Positions 10,044 through 19,365 of a stretch of DNA of 64,000 nt are shown here, piece by piece. The position numbers and the translations under genes are program-made. Position 1 is the first letter of the stretch, and the number at the start of each line of letters is the position of its first letter. A model generated the notes under the pieces. It searched no databases. It was not told where the DNA came from and was given only the letters and a program-made list of their open reading frames with translations. Source of the DNA: Thermoplasmatota archaeon (lineage in GTDB: Archaea > Thermoplasmatota > E2 > UBA202 > JdFR-43); contig JAPDJP010000015.1 of assembly GCA_029259055.1 (NCBI GenBank), forward strand, positions 1 through 64,000, written 5' to 3'.

Positions 10044-11099
10044 ATGCCTTTCAATAAGTCAAAGTTAATGGAATTCCCAAGAGATGTCATAGTTGGACAT
10101 GGAGTAATAGATGATATTGGTGATTTATGCCATAGAGTAAATTTAGAAGGCGTGGGCTTGATCGTTCATGATGAAACAACAAAAAAAATTGCTGGAGAGA
10201 GGGTTATCCAGCACCTTAACGAAAGTTATAAAATACATGATATTGTTGTAGAAAAAGCCACAATTAAGGAAGTAGAGAGAGTGCAGAGATTTGCAAAGAA
10301 GATAAATGCGGATTTTTTAGTTGCTGTAGGAGGGGGAAGCGTTATTGATATTGCAAAACTTGCTTCTTATAAGTGTAAGGTTCCCTTTATAAGCGTGCCT
10401 ACAGCTGCCTCCCATGATGGTATAGCTTCTCCTAGAGCTTCGATTAAAGATAATGGAATGTCAATTTCAAAAGAAGCTCGTTCTCCTTTAGCAATATTAG
10501 CGGATACAGCAATAATTTCAAAGGCTCCATATAGGATGCTTGCTTCAGGATGTGCCGATGTAATATCAAATTTAACAGCCATACTTGATTGGCAACTTGC
10601 TTACCGTTTGAAAGGCGAATATTATAGTTCCTTCGCTGCTGCATTGGCAAAAACTGCTGCTGAATTGCTCATAGAAAACGCAAAATATATAAAGCCAGGC
10701 ATAGAAGAAGCTGTTTGGATTGCTGTAAAATCAATGATTGTGTCTGGCGTGGCTATGAGCGTTGCAAATTCCTCCCGCCCGGCCAGCGGGGCGGAACATA
10801 TGTTTTCTCATGCCTTAGATAGGATAGCGCCTGGCAAGGCAATGCATGGAGAGCAGTGTGGCGTTGGTGCTATCATGATGATGTATTTACATGGGGGGGA
10901 TTGGGAAGCTATAAGAGATGCTTTAAGAGAAATAGGTGCTCCTACAACGGCTAAAGAACTGGGGATAGCAAAGAAATATATTATAAAAGCTTTAACAATG
11001 GCACATAAAATGAGACCAGATAGATATACAATTTTAGGAACAGATGGAATAACGAGGGAGGCAGCTGAAAAGTTGGTTAAGGTAACTGGTGTGGCATAA
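10044..11099 (+). CDS. egsA: sn-glycerol-1-phosphate dehydrogenase
   Basis: This cytosolic enzyme reduces dihydroxyacetone phosphate to sn-glycerol-1-phosphate with NAD(P)H. It sets the archaeal stereochemistry of the membrane lipid backbone. The protein has 351 residues, the usual length. The nucleotide-binding motif GGGSVIDIAK is at 96-105 and the family segment PTAASHDG at 119-126. The expected zinc-ligand segments follow: C-A-D-V-I-S-N, E-H-M-F-S-H and M-H-G-E-Q. UPF0179 follows with 12 bp spacing and its own strong ribosome site, so the two are probably one operon. The assignment is firm, and it is a strong marker that this is archaeal DNA. Confidence 0.97.
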   Translation: MPFNKSKLMEFPRDVIVGHGVIDDIGDLCHRVNLEGVGLIVHDETTKKIAGERVIQHLNESYKIHDIVVEKATIKEVERVQRFAKKINADFLVAVGGGSVIDIAKLASYKCKVPFISVPTAASHDGIASPRASIKDNGMSISKEARSPLAILADTAIISKAPYRMLASGCADVISNLTAILDWQLAYRLKGEYYSSFAAALAKTAAELLIENAKYIKPGIEEAVWIAVKSMIVSGVAMSVANSSRPASGAEHMFSHALDRIAPGKAMHGEQCGVGAIMMMYLHGGDWEAIRDALREIGAPTTAKELGIAKKYIIKALTMAHKMRPDRYTILGTDGITREAAEKLVKVTGVA

Positions 11100-11111
11100 G
11101 GAGGTGATAAA

Positions 11112-11537
11112 ATGGCTTTAATAACGCTTGTAGGAAAAAAATTGGCAAAAGTAGGAAATGAGTTTGTTTATATGGGAATAACCCAAAAATGTAGAAATTG
11201 TAAATTGAAAACTGTTTGTTCAAATTTACAGGAAGGAAGAACATACAAAATCGTTAAAATAAGGAATAAATTCCACGAATGCGGGTTACATGATGGTGGG
11301 GTGGTTGCTGTAGAAGTAGAAAAACAGCCAGCTTTAGTTAATATTAGAAAAGAAGAAGCTGAGGGAACTGCCGTAGAATATAAAGCTATTAATTGCGATA
11401 ATATATCCTGCCGAGAATATGAAAACTGTGTTACACCTTTAAAACCAAAAGAATATAAAATATTGGAAGTAAAAGAAGACGTTAAATGTCCATTAGGCTA
11501 TAAACTTAAAAAAGTTTTATTGGAGGATATTAGATAA
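11112..11537 (+). CDS. UPF0179 family cysteine-rich protein
   Basis: The protein has 141 residues. Its start GKKLAKVGNEFVYMG and overall layout match the archaeal UPF0179 family, which has no known function. Eight cysteines occur at 27, 30, 36, 57, 95, 100, 106 and 126, grouped as two CxxC-like clusters. This suggests a metal (zinc or iron-sulfur) protein; that is inference. The start is set by a near-perfect Shine-Dalgarno site (GGAGGTGA) just after the egsA stop. It ends 9 bp from the convergent secreted-protease gene. Confidence 0.85.
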   Translation: MALITLVGKKLAKVGNEFVYMGITQKCRNCKLKTVCSNLQEGRTYKIVKIRNKFHECGLHDGGVVAVEVEKQPALVNIRKEEAEGTAVEYKAINCDNISCREYENCVTPLKPKEYKILEVKEDVKCPLGYKLKKVLLEDIR

Positions 11538-11546
11538 TGAAACGAT

Positions 11547-13838
11547 TTAGATATAAAATGCGCTGTTCTTAAAGAATGTTAAATTAAGGTGGGCCCAGTC
11601 ATTAAAATCATTTTCTCCATGATTACCATCTGAGTAATCAACAAGATTAAAGGCATATCTATAGTTCATACAGCTTTTATAATTTCTATAAATCCAATAT
11701 CCTTTATGCCATGGCACATTACAGCTTTCATTATCTATACCACCAAATGTATCATCAAATAAGCCAAGAGTATGACCGAGCTCATGCATAAATAGGCTTG
11801 CATATGCTACTTTCCTTTCCCTGCCTACTCTCCATTTATTTATATATTCTGCTGCAAGCATAAAGGCATCTAGATTATCCCAACCTATAAAGGCATGTCC
11901 TCCCCTTTTTGAAGATGATAGAGAAGCAATTAAAGCGTAATGAAAAATACCATGCTTTGGATTACTTATATTATTGTGTAAAAAATATTGCCAGTAAATA
12001 TCTCTTACATCTTTGTAATAAACAATCTCCTTATAAGGAATCTCTTCATCTATAAAAATATGCAGATTTATATTATGCTTTGTAAAAGCAGAATAAAGCA
12101 TTTGTATACTTTCATCATACATTTTATATCCTTCCATGTAATCAACTTCAATGAAAATATCCTTTGCAAAAGGATCAGATAATAAATTTGAAGTATAATA
12201 TTCTTCGTAATCATTTAATCCGTCATTATCATAGTCAATAGAATGATTTTCTACAATAAAATCACTAAATCCATATTTATCCTCCCATTGTATTGGTAAT
12301 CCATCATTATCATAATCCTTTCCATAATCGCTTATTTTTGGGTTTGTTCCATATTTATTTACTTCTTCCCAATAAGTTAATCCATCATTATCATAATCAT
12401 TATATCTTATATCAAACCAAATCTCTGCCTCCTCAAATTTAATATGTCCATACCCGTCCCCATCTCCTAAAAAATCATCTCCATACCAGTTGCCTGTTGC
12501 CAAATCATAAATTATCCTCTTTTTTTCTCCCGCTACAAATTCAATTATCACATTTTGTTTCCCATCATCAACATCCTGCCAAATTTTATAATTGAGCATT
12601 TCATCTCCTTTTATCAATGTATTATTTTCTTTTCCATCAATAAAAATTTTCAATTCAAAAGGATAATTCATGTTAAGACTCCTTGCTCTTTTTATTTCAA
12701 CGCATACTTTTATATCAACAAGAGGGTCAAAATCATCCATATTTACATCTACTCTTTTGTTTTCAATTCTTTTTTGTTCTTTTATAATGCTTTTCTTTAT
12801 TTCCTTTTCATGGATTTGGAAATCATGTAAAGGGGTTAAATAGTAGGGTATTATTTTCACCCTACTTAGGATGATATGAATCTTTTTTGGTATGATTGCT
12901 CCCCAGTAGTTGTGAGAGGCATCACAGGTTGAAAATTTTGCATATAATGAATACATGTAATTGTGTATGATATCGTTATAATTAATCATTATATTTTTAC
13001 ATTCTTCCAACCATATTCCAAATCTATTCCTTAATATCCTGCATTCCTTAATTTCATTTCCATAGCAATTTTCCATTTTTATTCCGTATCTACTTTTGTA
13101 TATACTGCTATTCAATATCTTATTCTCATTGCTATTAATCATTCTGATTGCGAAACTTCCATAACTAATGTTACAATCGACTATTTCATTTCTTTCTGAA
13201 TTAATAAGAAAAATTTCACCCTGATTATTGTTATTTTTGTAAAAATTTCCTTTCAATATTTTATTTTCTGAGGCATTTTCTAAATAAATTGATATACCGG
13301 AATAATAACTTGTGCAATTTTCAATTAAATTCTTCCTTCCTCTTATTTCTATACATAATCCGCATTTATATAATGTGCCATTTTTTATAAAACTGCCATT
13401 ATATAAAATAACGCCTCCCCCGCATTTCCATATAATGCATTTTTCAATTGTAGACGGCTTATAGGCAATTATGCCAAACTTTCCGTTATAAATACTGCAG
13501 TTTTGTAAGAGTGTTTTTCCCATTAGTTCGACAATGGCGTCATTAGAATTTATAAACCATATGTTATAAATTGCTACATTATCAGAGATAACTTTTATTG
13601 CTGTTTCACCGCATCCATCTACAATTACTTTCCCTTTACCAATCAGAATTATACTTTTGTTTATTACTAAATTTTCCCTATAAACTCCCTCTTTTATTAT
13701 AATAACGTCTCCATCCTTAGCTTTATCAATTGCATCTTGTATGCTCTCTCCTTCTTCCACAATTATTTTATCTTGCAGGCTCAATGGTAAATTAAATAGA
13801 AGAAAAATTAGAAGCAGAATCGATACCAATTTTTTCAT
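11547..13838 (-). CDS. Secreted beta-helix protein with C-terminal metzincin-like protease domain
   Basis: The protein has 763 residues with a signal peptide (1-22). Residues about 25-330 form a NosD/pectate-lyase-type right-handed beta-helix with repeated N-x-I/G units. A linker rich in charged residues follows. Near 460-560 are three calcium-binding thrombospondin type 3-like repeats (D-Y-D-N-D-G-L). The last 200 residues carry a zinc protease signature: H685-E-L-G-H689-T-L-G-L-F-D, then a Met-turn-like S-C-M-N-Y. This HExxHxxGxxD plus Met-turn pattern fits metzincins with an Asp third ligand. It is likely a surface-bound, calcium-stabilised protease. It is divergent from the next beta-helix gene, with 85 bp between the two starts. 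Confidence 0.85.
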   Translation of the reverse strand: MKKLVSILLLIFLLFNLPLSLQDKIIVEEGESIQDAIDKAKDGDVIIIKEGVYRENLVINKSIILIGKGKVIVDGCGETAIKVISDNVAIYNIWFINSNDAIVELMGKTLLQNCSIYNGKFGIIAYKPSTIEKCIIWKCGGGVILYNGSFIKNGTLYKCGLCIEIRGRKNLIENCTSYYSGISIYLENASENKILKGNFYKNNNNQGEIFLINSERNEIVDCNISYGSFAIRMINSNENKILNSSIYKSRYGIKMENCYGNEIKECRILRNRFGIWLEECKNIMINYNDIIHNYMYSLYAKFSTCDASHNYWGAIIPKKIHIILSRVKIIPYYLTPLHDFQIHEKEIKKSIIKEQKRIENKRVDVNMDDFDPLVDIKVCVEIKRARSLNMNYPFELKIFIDGKENNTLIKGDEMLNYKIWQDVDDGKQNVIIEFVAGEKKRIIYDLATGNWYGDDFLGDGDGYGHIKFEEAEIWFDIRYNDYDNDGLTYWEEVNKYGTNPKISDYGKDYDNDGLPIQWEDKYGFSDFIVENHSIDYDNDGLNDYEEYYTSNLLSDPFAKDIFIEVDYMEGYKMYDESIQMLYSAFTKHNINLHIFIDEEIPYKEIVYYKDVRDIYWQYFLHNNISNPKHGIFHYALIASLSSSKRGGHAFIGWDNLDAFMLAAEYINKWRVGRERKVAYASLFMHELGHTLGLFDDTFGGIDNESCNVPWHKGYWIYRNYKSCMNYRYAFNLVDYSDGNHGENDFNDWAHLNLTFFKNSAFYI

Positions 13839-13923
13839 GAAATTAAAATCATTTCATATTTATTTTTTATATTCTTTTTGTCAATTGCTAACAAATTTAT
13901 TAAATATTTGTTTTTATAATAAT

Positions 13924-15897
13924 ATGAATGTAAAGAAACTGGTTACGATTTATATATTATTGTTTTTCATTATACCATCGTTTGAATTTAATGACTCAAC
14001 AGCAAAATCAACAACAACTTTATATGTTGGAGGAAAAGGAGAAGGAAATTTTAGCAAAATCCAAGATGCCATAGACAACGCAAGCGATGGATATACAATA
14101 TTTGTCTATTCAGGCATATATTATGAGAATGTTGTAATAAATAAGTCAATAAATTTAATAGGAGAAGATAAAAATAATACCATAATAGATGGCTGTGGCA
14201 AACAATTCACCATAAAATTTGTGGCAAATAATATATTATTGAGAAATTTCACAATAAGAAATTCCTCTAACGGAATTTATATTAAAGCGAACAACAACAG
14301 CATTTTTAATTGTATAATAGAAGAATGCAAAAATGGCATATTGCTCGAAACATCAGATTATAACGTTTTCAAAAGGAATATAATTAAGAATATTCAAGAA
14401 AAAGGTATATTTCTAAAACATTCTTACTATAATGAAATTTCTGAAAATCTCATTGATAGCAAAAATGCAGATGGAATATACTGTTATGCAACGATAGGAA
14501 ATAAAATCCATAAAAATTTAGTTAAAAATGCGAATTACTCAATAGCATATTTACAATCATCAGGTTACATATCAGATAATTTTATTTTGAATGGCCAATG
14601 CGGAATAACAGTTGCATTTTCTTATAATGTAAGCGTAACAAATAATACAATCCAGAATATGAGCGGTTTTATAATATATAAGGGGAGGAAATCACCCACG
14701 GGCACCGGCATAATGGTTGCACATTCCAAATATTGTTATATAAACAAAAATAGAGTAATATCTGCTAATAATAGTGGTATAGTTGCTATATATTCAGAAA
14801 ACATAAAAGTAGACAATAATAAAATATCCCATGTAGTAGGGAATATCAGTGAAGAAGAAATAAAACAATCAATAGGAGTTGGAATAGCATTTATACAAAC
14901 CAACAATAATGAAATTGTTGGAAACAATATATCAAAAATAAATTCCTGTGGTATTATTTTAGGATATGCTAATAATAATTGCATCAAAAATAATGTAATA
15001 TCTTATGTAATAGGAGGAGCATCTCAATATAATTTGACGATACCATTTGGATATGGTATAACATCTCTTTATTCATCAAATAATGAAGTTATTGGGAATA
15101 TCATCTCAAATACAATTTATGGCATAATTTTGGAATATGCTAAAGAGAATAAAATAAAAGATAATGAAATAACACATATGATAGGGAATATGAATATGGA
15201 AAACCTTATTAATATGCCAATGGGATGCGGAATAGCTGTGGGATTTTCAATGGGTAATGAGATTATTAGAAATAGCATTAATAATACAAATTTTTGCGGA
15301 ATATTGGCTACATGTTCTTACAATAATAAGATAAAAAATAATAGCGTATCGCATATAACAGGAAATTTTGTTGAATATAATGCAAGTGTAACAATTGGGG
15401 TAGGCATGGAAATTGCATCTTCAATTAACAATGAGATTGTTGGAAATAATATAACAAATGTAAGTTTTTACGGCATTTATTTACTACGTTGTAAAAATAA
15501 CAGATTAGAAGATAATATTATATCTAATGTAGAAGGAAAGATATCTGCGGACAATATTATAGTTATAAAAATGGGATGTGGAATCAAAATATTCAGAAGC
15601 TATAGAAATAAAATAATTAACAATACTTTGAAAAATAATGGAAAGATTGGTTTGTATTTAACCCATTGTTTTTTCAACATAATAAAGGATAATAAGTTTA
15701 TAAAGAAAGAAAAGGGCATATATTTTCATGCATTTTTCCGAAACGCTTTCCTTAATATATGGTTAAATAATTACTGGGATAATTGGAAAACGAGATTGCC
15801 GAAACCAATTTTTGGATTTGTATTTTTCCTTCCATGGATAAATTTCGATTTAATGCCAGACTCAAAAGTTTTTAAACTATACAATATTAAGGAGATA
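13924..15897 (+). CDS. Secreted NosD-like right-handed beta-helix protein (runs in frame into next gene)
   Basis: ATG 13924 opens a signal peptide (about 1-20). The body to about residue 650 is almost entirely parallel beta-helix repeats of about 22 residues (N-x-I-x-x-N-x-I; G-I-x-L/I), resembling NosD/CASH domains. The N-terminal GNFSKIQDAIDNA segment is typical of these proteins. No catalytic residues were recognised; binding to sugars or surface polymers is the usual guess. There is no stop codon before 15898: the frame runs straight into the thiamine-binding-type protein, which is cytosolic. I therefore treat 15898 as the start of a separate gene, so the end of this one is uncertain. The 13741 opening of the frame overlaps the divergent gene and is not used. 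Confidence 0.75.
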
Positions 15898-16185
15898 ATG
15901 ATTATTGCGGAATTTGCAATATTTCCAACATCTGAGGGGGTGTCTGTAAGTAAATATGTTAAAAAAGCAATAGAAGAAATTGAAAAGCTTGGTTTAAAGC
16001 ATGAAACGGGAGCAATGTCAACAACTATAGAAGCAAAAAATTTAGATGAATTATTTGAAGCTGTAAAAAGAGCATATAACGCAATTGTTGAAATGGGAGC
16101 AAGGCGTATTCATATTGATTTGCGCGTAGATCACCGCCTTGATAAAGATGCTACAATAGAATCTAAAAAGAGGGCGGTACAATGA
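15898..16185 (+). CDS. MTH1187/YkoF-type thiamine-binding protein
   Basis: The protein has 95 residues and begins MIIAEFAIFPTSEG. It has the ferredoxin-like fold signature of the MTH1187 (DUF77, thiamine-binding) family, including the G-A-M-S-T-T-I-E segment. Relatives bind thiamine or hydroxymethylpyrimidine in the cytosol. An AAGGAG site lies 3 nt before ATG 15898, supporting an internal start. The frame is continuous with the secreted beta-helix gene upstream, with no stop. A cytosolic domain at the end of an exported protein would make no topological sense, so stop loss, a sequencing indel or unusual coupling are the options. Its last 4 bp overlap the rfcS start. Confidence 0.75.
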   Translation: MIIAEFAIFPTSEGVSVSKYVKKAIEEIEKLGLKHETGAMSTTIEAKNLDELFEAVKRAYNAIVEMGARRIHIDLRVDHRLDKDATIESKKRAVQ

Positions 16186-17132
16186 TGGAAATATGGACTG
16201 AAAAATATAGGCCATCAAAATTAGATGAAGTAGTTGGACAAGACCATATTGTTAAAAGTTTAAAAGCATATGTAAAATCTGGAAGCATTCCTCATATGTT
16301 GTTTGCTGGGCCTGCTGGTACTGGAAAAACAACTTGCGCTATAGCTTTGGCAAAAGAATTTTATGGAGATAGATGGAGAGAAAATTTTGAAGAGCTAAAT
16401 GCGAGTGATGAAAGAGGATTGGATGTGGTAAGAGGAAGAATAAAAAATTTTGCAAGAACAGCCCCTATAGGAGGAGCACCATTCAAAATAATTTTTCTTG
16501 ATGAGGCGGATGCACTAACTCCAGACGCGCAGGCAGCTTTGAGGAGAACGATGGAAAGATATTCCGGGACTTGTAGGTTTATTTTATCATGCAATTATAG
16601 TAGCAAAATAATTGAGCCAATACAATCAAGATGCGTTGTTTTTCGCTTCTCACCCATAAATGAGGAAGATATGAAAAAATACTTGCTTATGATTGCAGAA
16701 AAAGAAGGGCTGGAAATAACAGAAGATGGCATTAAATCCTTATTATATGTGGCAAATGGAGATATGAGGAGAGCAATAAATGCTTTACAAGTAGCTGCAA
16801 GTTTATCAAAAAAAATCGATGCAGAAACAGTATATAAAATGACAGCTGTTGCTAGGCCGGAAGTGGCAAAGGAATTATTAGAAACAGCATTAAAAGGAGA
16901 TTTCCTTAAAGCGAGGGAAATACTTGATAGAATGTTTATTGAAGATGGTTTATCTGGAGAAGATATAATTAAGGGATTGCACTCGGCCATTTTTGATGTT
17001 TCTCTACCAGAAGAAAAGAAGGCGGAAATCATTGATAAGATGGGAGAAGTAGAATTTAGAATTGTAGAAGGAAGCAATGAGAGAATCCAGCTTGAAGCGC
17101 TATTGGCTTTTTTAGCAGCAATAGGAAAATAA
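16182..17132 (+). CDS. rfcS: Replication factor C small subunit
   Basis: This is the small subunit of the archaeal clamp loader that places PCNA on DNA. It has 316 residues, normal for the family. Walker A (GPAGTGKT) is at 43-50, the Walker B DEAD box (F-L-D-E-A-D) at 105-110, and the SRC arginine-finger motif at 149-151. RFC-box sequences (W-T-E-K-Y-R-P) are at the N-terminus. The ATG overlaps the stop of the preceding gene (ATGATG), suggesting translational coupling. No intein is present. The large subunit gene is not in this window. Confidence 0.96.
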   Translation: MMEIWTEKYRPSKLDEVVGQDHIVKSLKAYVKSGSIPHMLFAGPAGTGKTTCAIALAKEFYGDRWRENFEELNASDERGLDVVRGRIKNFARTAPIGGAPFKIIFLDEADALTPDAQAALRRTMERYSGTCRFILSCNYSSKIIEPIQSRCVVFRFSPINEEDMKKYLLMIAEKEGLEITEDGIKSLLYVANGDMRRAINALQVAASLSKKIDAETVYKMTAVARPEVAKELLETALKGDFLKAREILDRMFIEDGLSGEDIIKGLHSAIFDVSLPEEKKAEIIDKMGEVEFRIVEGSNERIQLEALLAFLAAIGK

Positions 17133-17216
17133 CTGAAAAAATAATAGAAATAAGGAAGAAATTGTAAAAGATAACATAACATAATAAAAAATAAATTAGC
17201 AAAGAATATCATAATT

Positions 17217-18506
17217 ATGCTCCGTAGCCATTTCAGCAAAGAAGTTAGCGAAAATGATTATGGAAAGAAAATAAGAATTGCTGGATGGATTGAAGATATT
17301 CGTAATTTAGGAGGGATAGCTTTTATAATTTTGAGAGATAGGATGGGGAGAGCACAAATTACAATAATTAAAAGGATGAACCCAGAATTATTTAAAGAAA
17401 TTGTTTCCTTACCAAGAGAAAGTGTAATATCTGCCTATGGGCTATGCCAAAAAAATGAAAAAGTAATGAATGGATGGGAGCTTTTGCTGGAGGATATGGA
17501 AATATTATCAAAAGCTTCTACCCCACTTCCAATGGGAGTTATAGATAAAGTTAATGTTGATTTTGATACAAGATTAGATAATAGATTTATTGATTTGAGA
17601 AGAGAAGAGACAAAAGCAATATTTATGATAAGACATTCTTTCATTAAACATGCATCAGATTTTTTAAGAAAAAGAGGGTTTATAGAAGTTCATACTCCTA
17701 AAATAACAGCTTCTTCCTCAGAAGGAGGAACGGAAGTATTTAAATTAGATTACTTTGGGAAAGATGCCTATTTAGTGCAATCCCCCCAACTTTATAAACA
17801 AATTTTGATGGCAACTGGATTTGATAGGGTATATGAAATAGCATGGTATTTTAGGGCTGAAGAACATGATACTTCCCGCCATTTAAACGAATCCACAGCT
17901 ATTGATATAGAAATGGCTTTTATAAGCAATGAAGAAGATGTTATGAAAATAGCTGAGGAAATGACAAATTATACTATCCAGAAAATTTTGGATGAAAATA
18001 GCAAAGAATTAGAAATATTGAATGTAGATATTGATTTACCATCATTACCATATCCCCGCATTAAATATGATGAGGTTGTTGAAATTTTGCAAAGGGAAAT
18101 TGATTTTAAGTGGGGAGATGATTTAGGAACAGATGAGGAAAATTTGCTGGCGAAGCATTTAGAATATGAGCTTTATTTTATAACAAAATTTCCTTTGGAA
18201 ACCAAACCATTTTATGCTATGCCCAATGGCAAATATGCAAGAGCTTTTGATTTAGAATATAAGGGAATGGAGATCGCTTCAGGAGCACAGCGTATCCATG
18301 ATTATGAAATGCTAGTAAATAGAATGGAAAGCTTGGGAATGAATGTTAAAAATTTTGAGGATTATTTAAAGGCATTTAAATACGGAATGCCCCCTCATGG
18401 AGGATTTGGATATGGAATAGAACGATTTTTAATGCGCTTCTTAAATTTGAAAAATATAAGAGAGTGCATTCTATTTCCGAGGGATAGAAAAAGAATAAGA
18501 CCATAG
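17217..18506 (+). CDS. aspS: Aspartyl-tRNA synthetase, archaeal type
   Basis: This class II synthetase charges tRNA-Asp (and tRNA-Asn in non-discriminating forms). It has 429 residues, typical for archaeal AspRS. The N-terminal OB-fold anticodon-binding domain covers about 1-105 ([10 protein letters not shown]). Motif 2 is seen as [11 protein letters not shown], and motif 3 as G-I-E-R-F near the C-terminus before the usual ending F-P-R-D-x-x-R-x-x-P. The start is ATG 17217 after an AT-rich spacer. Its stop codon directly abuts the 3' end of the convergent tRNA-Tyr gene. I cannot tell from this reading whether it is also non-discriminating. Confidence 0.96.
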   Translation: MLRSHFSKEVSENDYGKKIRIAGWIEDIRNLGGIAFIILRDRMGRAQITIIKRMNPELFKEIVSLPRESVISAYGLCQKNEKVMNGWELLLEDMEILSKASTPLPMGVIDKVNVDFDTRLDNRFIDLRREETKAIFMIRHSFIKHASDFLRKRGFIEVHTPKITASSSEGGTEVFKLDYFGKDAYLVQSPQLYKQILMATGFDRVYEIAWYFRAEEHDTSRHLNESTAIDIEMAFISNEEDVMKIAEEMTNYTIQKILDENSKELEILNVDIDLPSLPYPRIKYDEVVEILQREIDFKWGDDLGTDEENLLAKHLEYELYFITKFPLETKPFYAMPNGKYARAFDLEYKGMEIASGAQRIHDYEMLVNRMESLGMNVKNFEDYLKAFKYGMPPHGGFGYGIERFLMRFLNLKNIRECILFPRDRKRIRP

Positions 18507-18617
18507 TCCCGGCGCCCGGATTTGAACCGGGGACATGCGGATATCTGCGGCGGTGGGTTTCTTCCCAATTTAAAAGCAACTACAGTCCGCCGCTCTACCA
18601 GTCTGAGCTACGCCGGG
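18507..18617 (-). tRNA. tRNA-Tyr (GTA anticodon) with canonical intron
   Basis: The exons fold into a full cloverleaf. The acceptor is CCCGGCG/CGCCGGG with discriminator A, including the C1-G72 pair that is an archaeal tRNA-Tyr identity element. The D stem is GCTC/GAGC, the anticodon stem GCGGA/TCCGC with loop CTGTAG-A, and the T arm CCCGG-TTCAAAT-CCGGG. Exon 1 is 18617-18580 and exon 2 is 18542-18507. A 37-nt intron sits between positions 37 and 38. No CCA is encoded. The 3' end touches the aspS stop codon. Confidence 0.95.
18543..18579 (-). other. tRNA-Tyr intron (37 nt)
   Basis: The insertion is at the canonical 37/38 site. Its CCGCC segment near the 3' splice site can pair with the exon GGCGG of the anticodon stem, forming the bulge-helix-bulge recognised by the archaeal splicing endonuclease. 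Confidence 0.88.
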
Positions 18618-18678
18618 ACAATATGAATATAAAAGAATTTTTTTAAATTTTTTGGCCTTGATAAAGTAGAAAATAACC

Positions 18679-18686
18679 TTTATATA
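18679..18686 (+). promoter_or_regulatory. TATA box of the ribosomal L1-L10-P1 operon
   Basis: The element TTTATATA lies about 28 nt before ATG 18711 and is preceded by AAATAACC, resembling a BRE. No Shine-Dalgarno site is present before the start, so the operon mRNA is probably leaderless. Confidence 0.65.
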
Positions 18687-18710
18687 ATGCATCTTTATTG
18701 CCATTTAGCA

Positions 18711-19355
18711 ATGGCATCCAATGAAATAATTGAGGCTGTAAAAAAGGCACTTGACGAAAAGAATAATAAAAAGAGGAAGTTCGTTCAATCTGTTGACCTA
18801 GTCATAAATCTAAAAGATGTTGATTTGAATAAGCCAGAAAATAGAATTGATGAAGAAATTGAATTGCCTAAAGGAAGAGGAAAAGAAGCAAAAATAGGAG
18901 TTTTTGCAAGCGGGGAATTGGCTTTTAAAGCGAAAAATGTTGCTGATGTTGTGATAACGCCAGAACAAATAAAAGAGCTGGCTGAAGACAAGAAAAAAGC
19001 AAAAAAGTTGGCTGAAAAATGCGATTTCTTTGTTGCGGAAGCTCCTCTAATGCCAGTAATAGGAAGAAATTTAGGTAGGATTTTTGCTCCTCGTGGCAAA
19101 ATGCCTAAGCCCATCCCACCAGATGCAGATATTGAAGCCATAGTCAATAAATTAAAAAAGAGTATAAGGGTTAGGTCAAAAGATAAGCCCACATTCCATT
19201 GTTTGGTAGGGAGAGAGGATATGCCTCCAGAAGATATTGCTGAAAATATTGAAGCAATTTTAGAAAGAATAGAAAGTAAACTTGAAAGAGGCAGAATGAA
19301 TATAAAATCAGTATATGTTAAAACAACAATGGGCTCAGCTGTAAGAGTTATTTGA
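18711..19355 (+). CDS. rpl1: Ribosomal protein L1
   Basis: This is the large-subunit protein that forms the L1 stalk and binds 23S rRNA at the E site. It has 214 residues from ATG 18711 (M-A-S-N-E-I-I-E-A), the normal length. An upstream ATG at 18687 lies on the TATA box itself and is rejected. The family segments G-R-N-L-G-R-I-F-A-P-R-G-K-M-P-K-P and the C-terminal K-T-T-M-G-x-A-V-R are present. In many archaea L1 represses its own operon by binding its mRNA. I did not identify that site here. The operon is L1-L10-P1; L11 is not adjacent. Confidence 0.96.
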   Translation: MASNEIIEAVKKALDEKNNKKRKFVQSVDLVINLKDVDLNKPENRIDEEIELPKGRGKEAKIGVFASGELAFKAKNVADVVITPEQIKELAEDKKKAKKLAEKCDFFVAEAPLMPVIGRNLGRIFAPRGKMPKPIPPDADIEAIVNKLKKSIRVRSKDKPTFHCLVGREDMPPEDIAENIEAILERIESKLERGRMNIKSVYVKTTMGSAVRVI

Positions 19356-19365
19356 AGGTGATTTA

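Noticed and set aside
16595-17239. 214-codon minus-strand frame over rfcS and the rfcS-aspS gap
   Set aside because: It is a shadow of rfcS, whose motifs are unmistakable on the plus strand.
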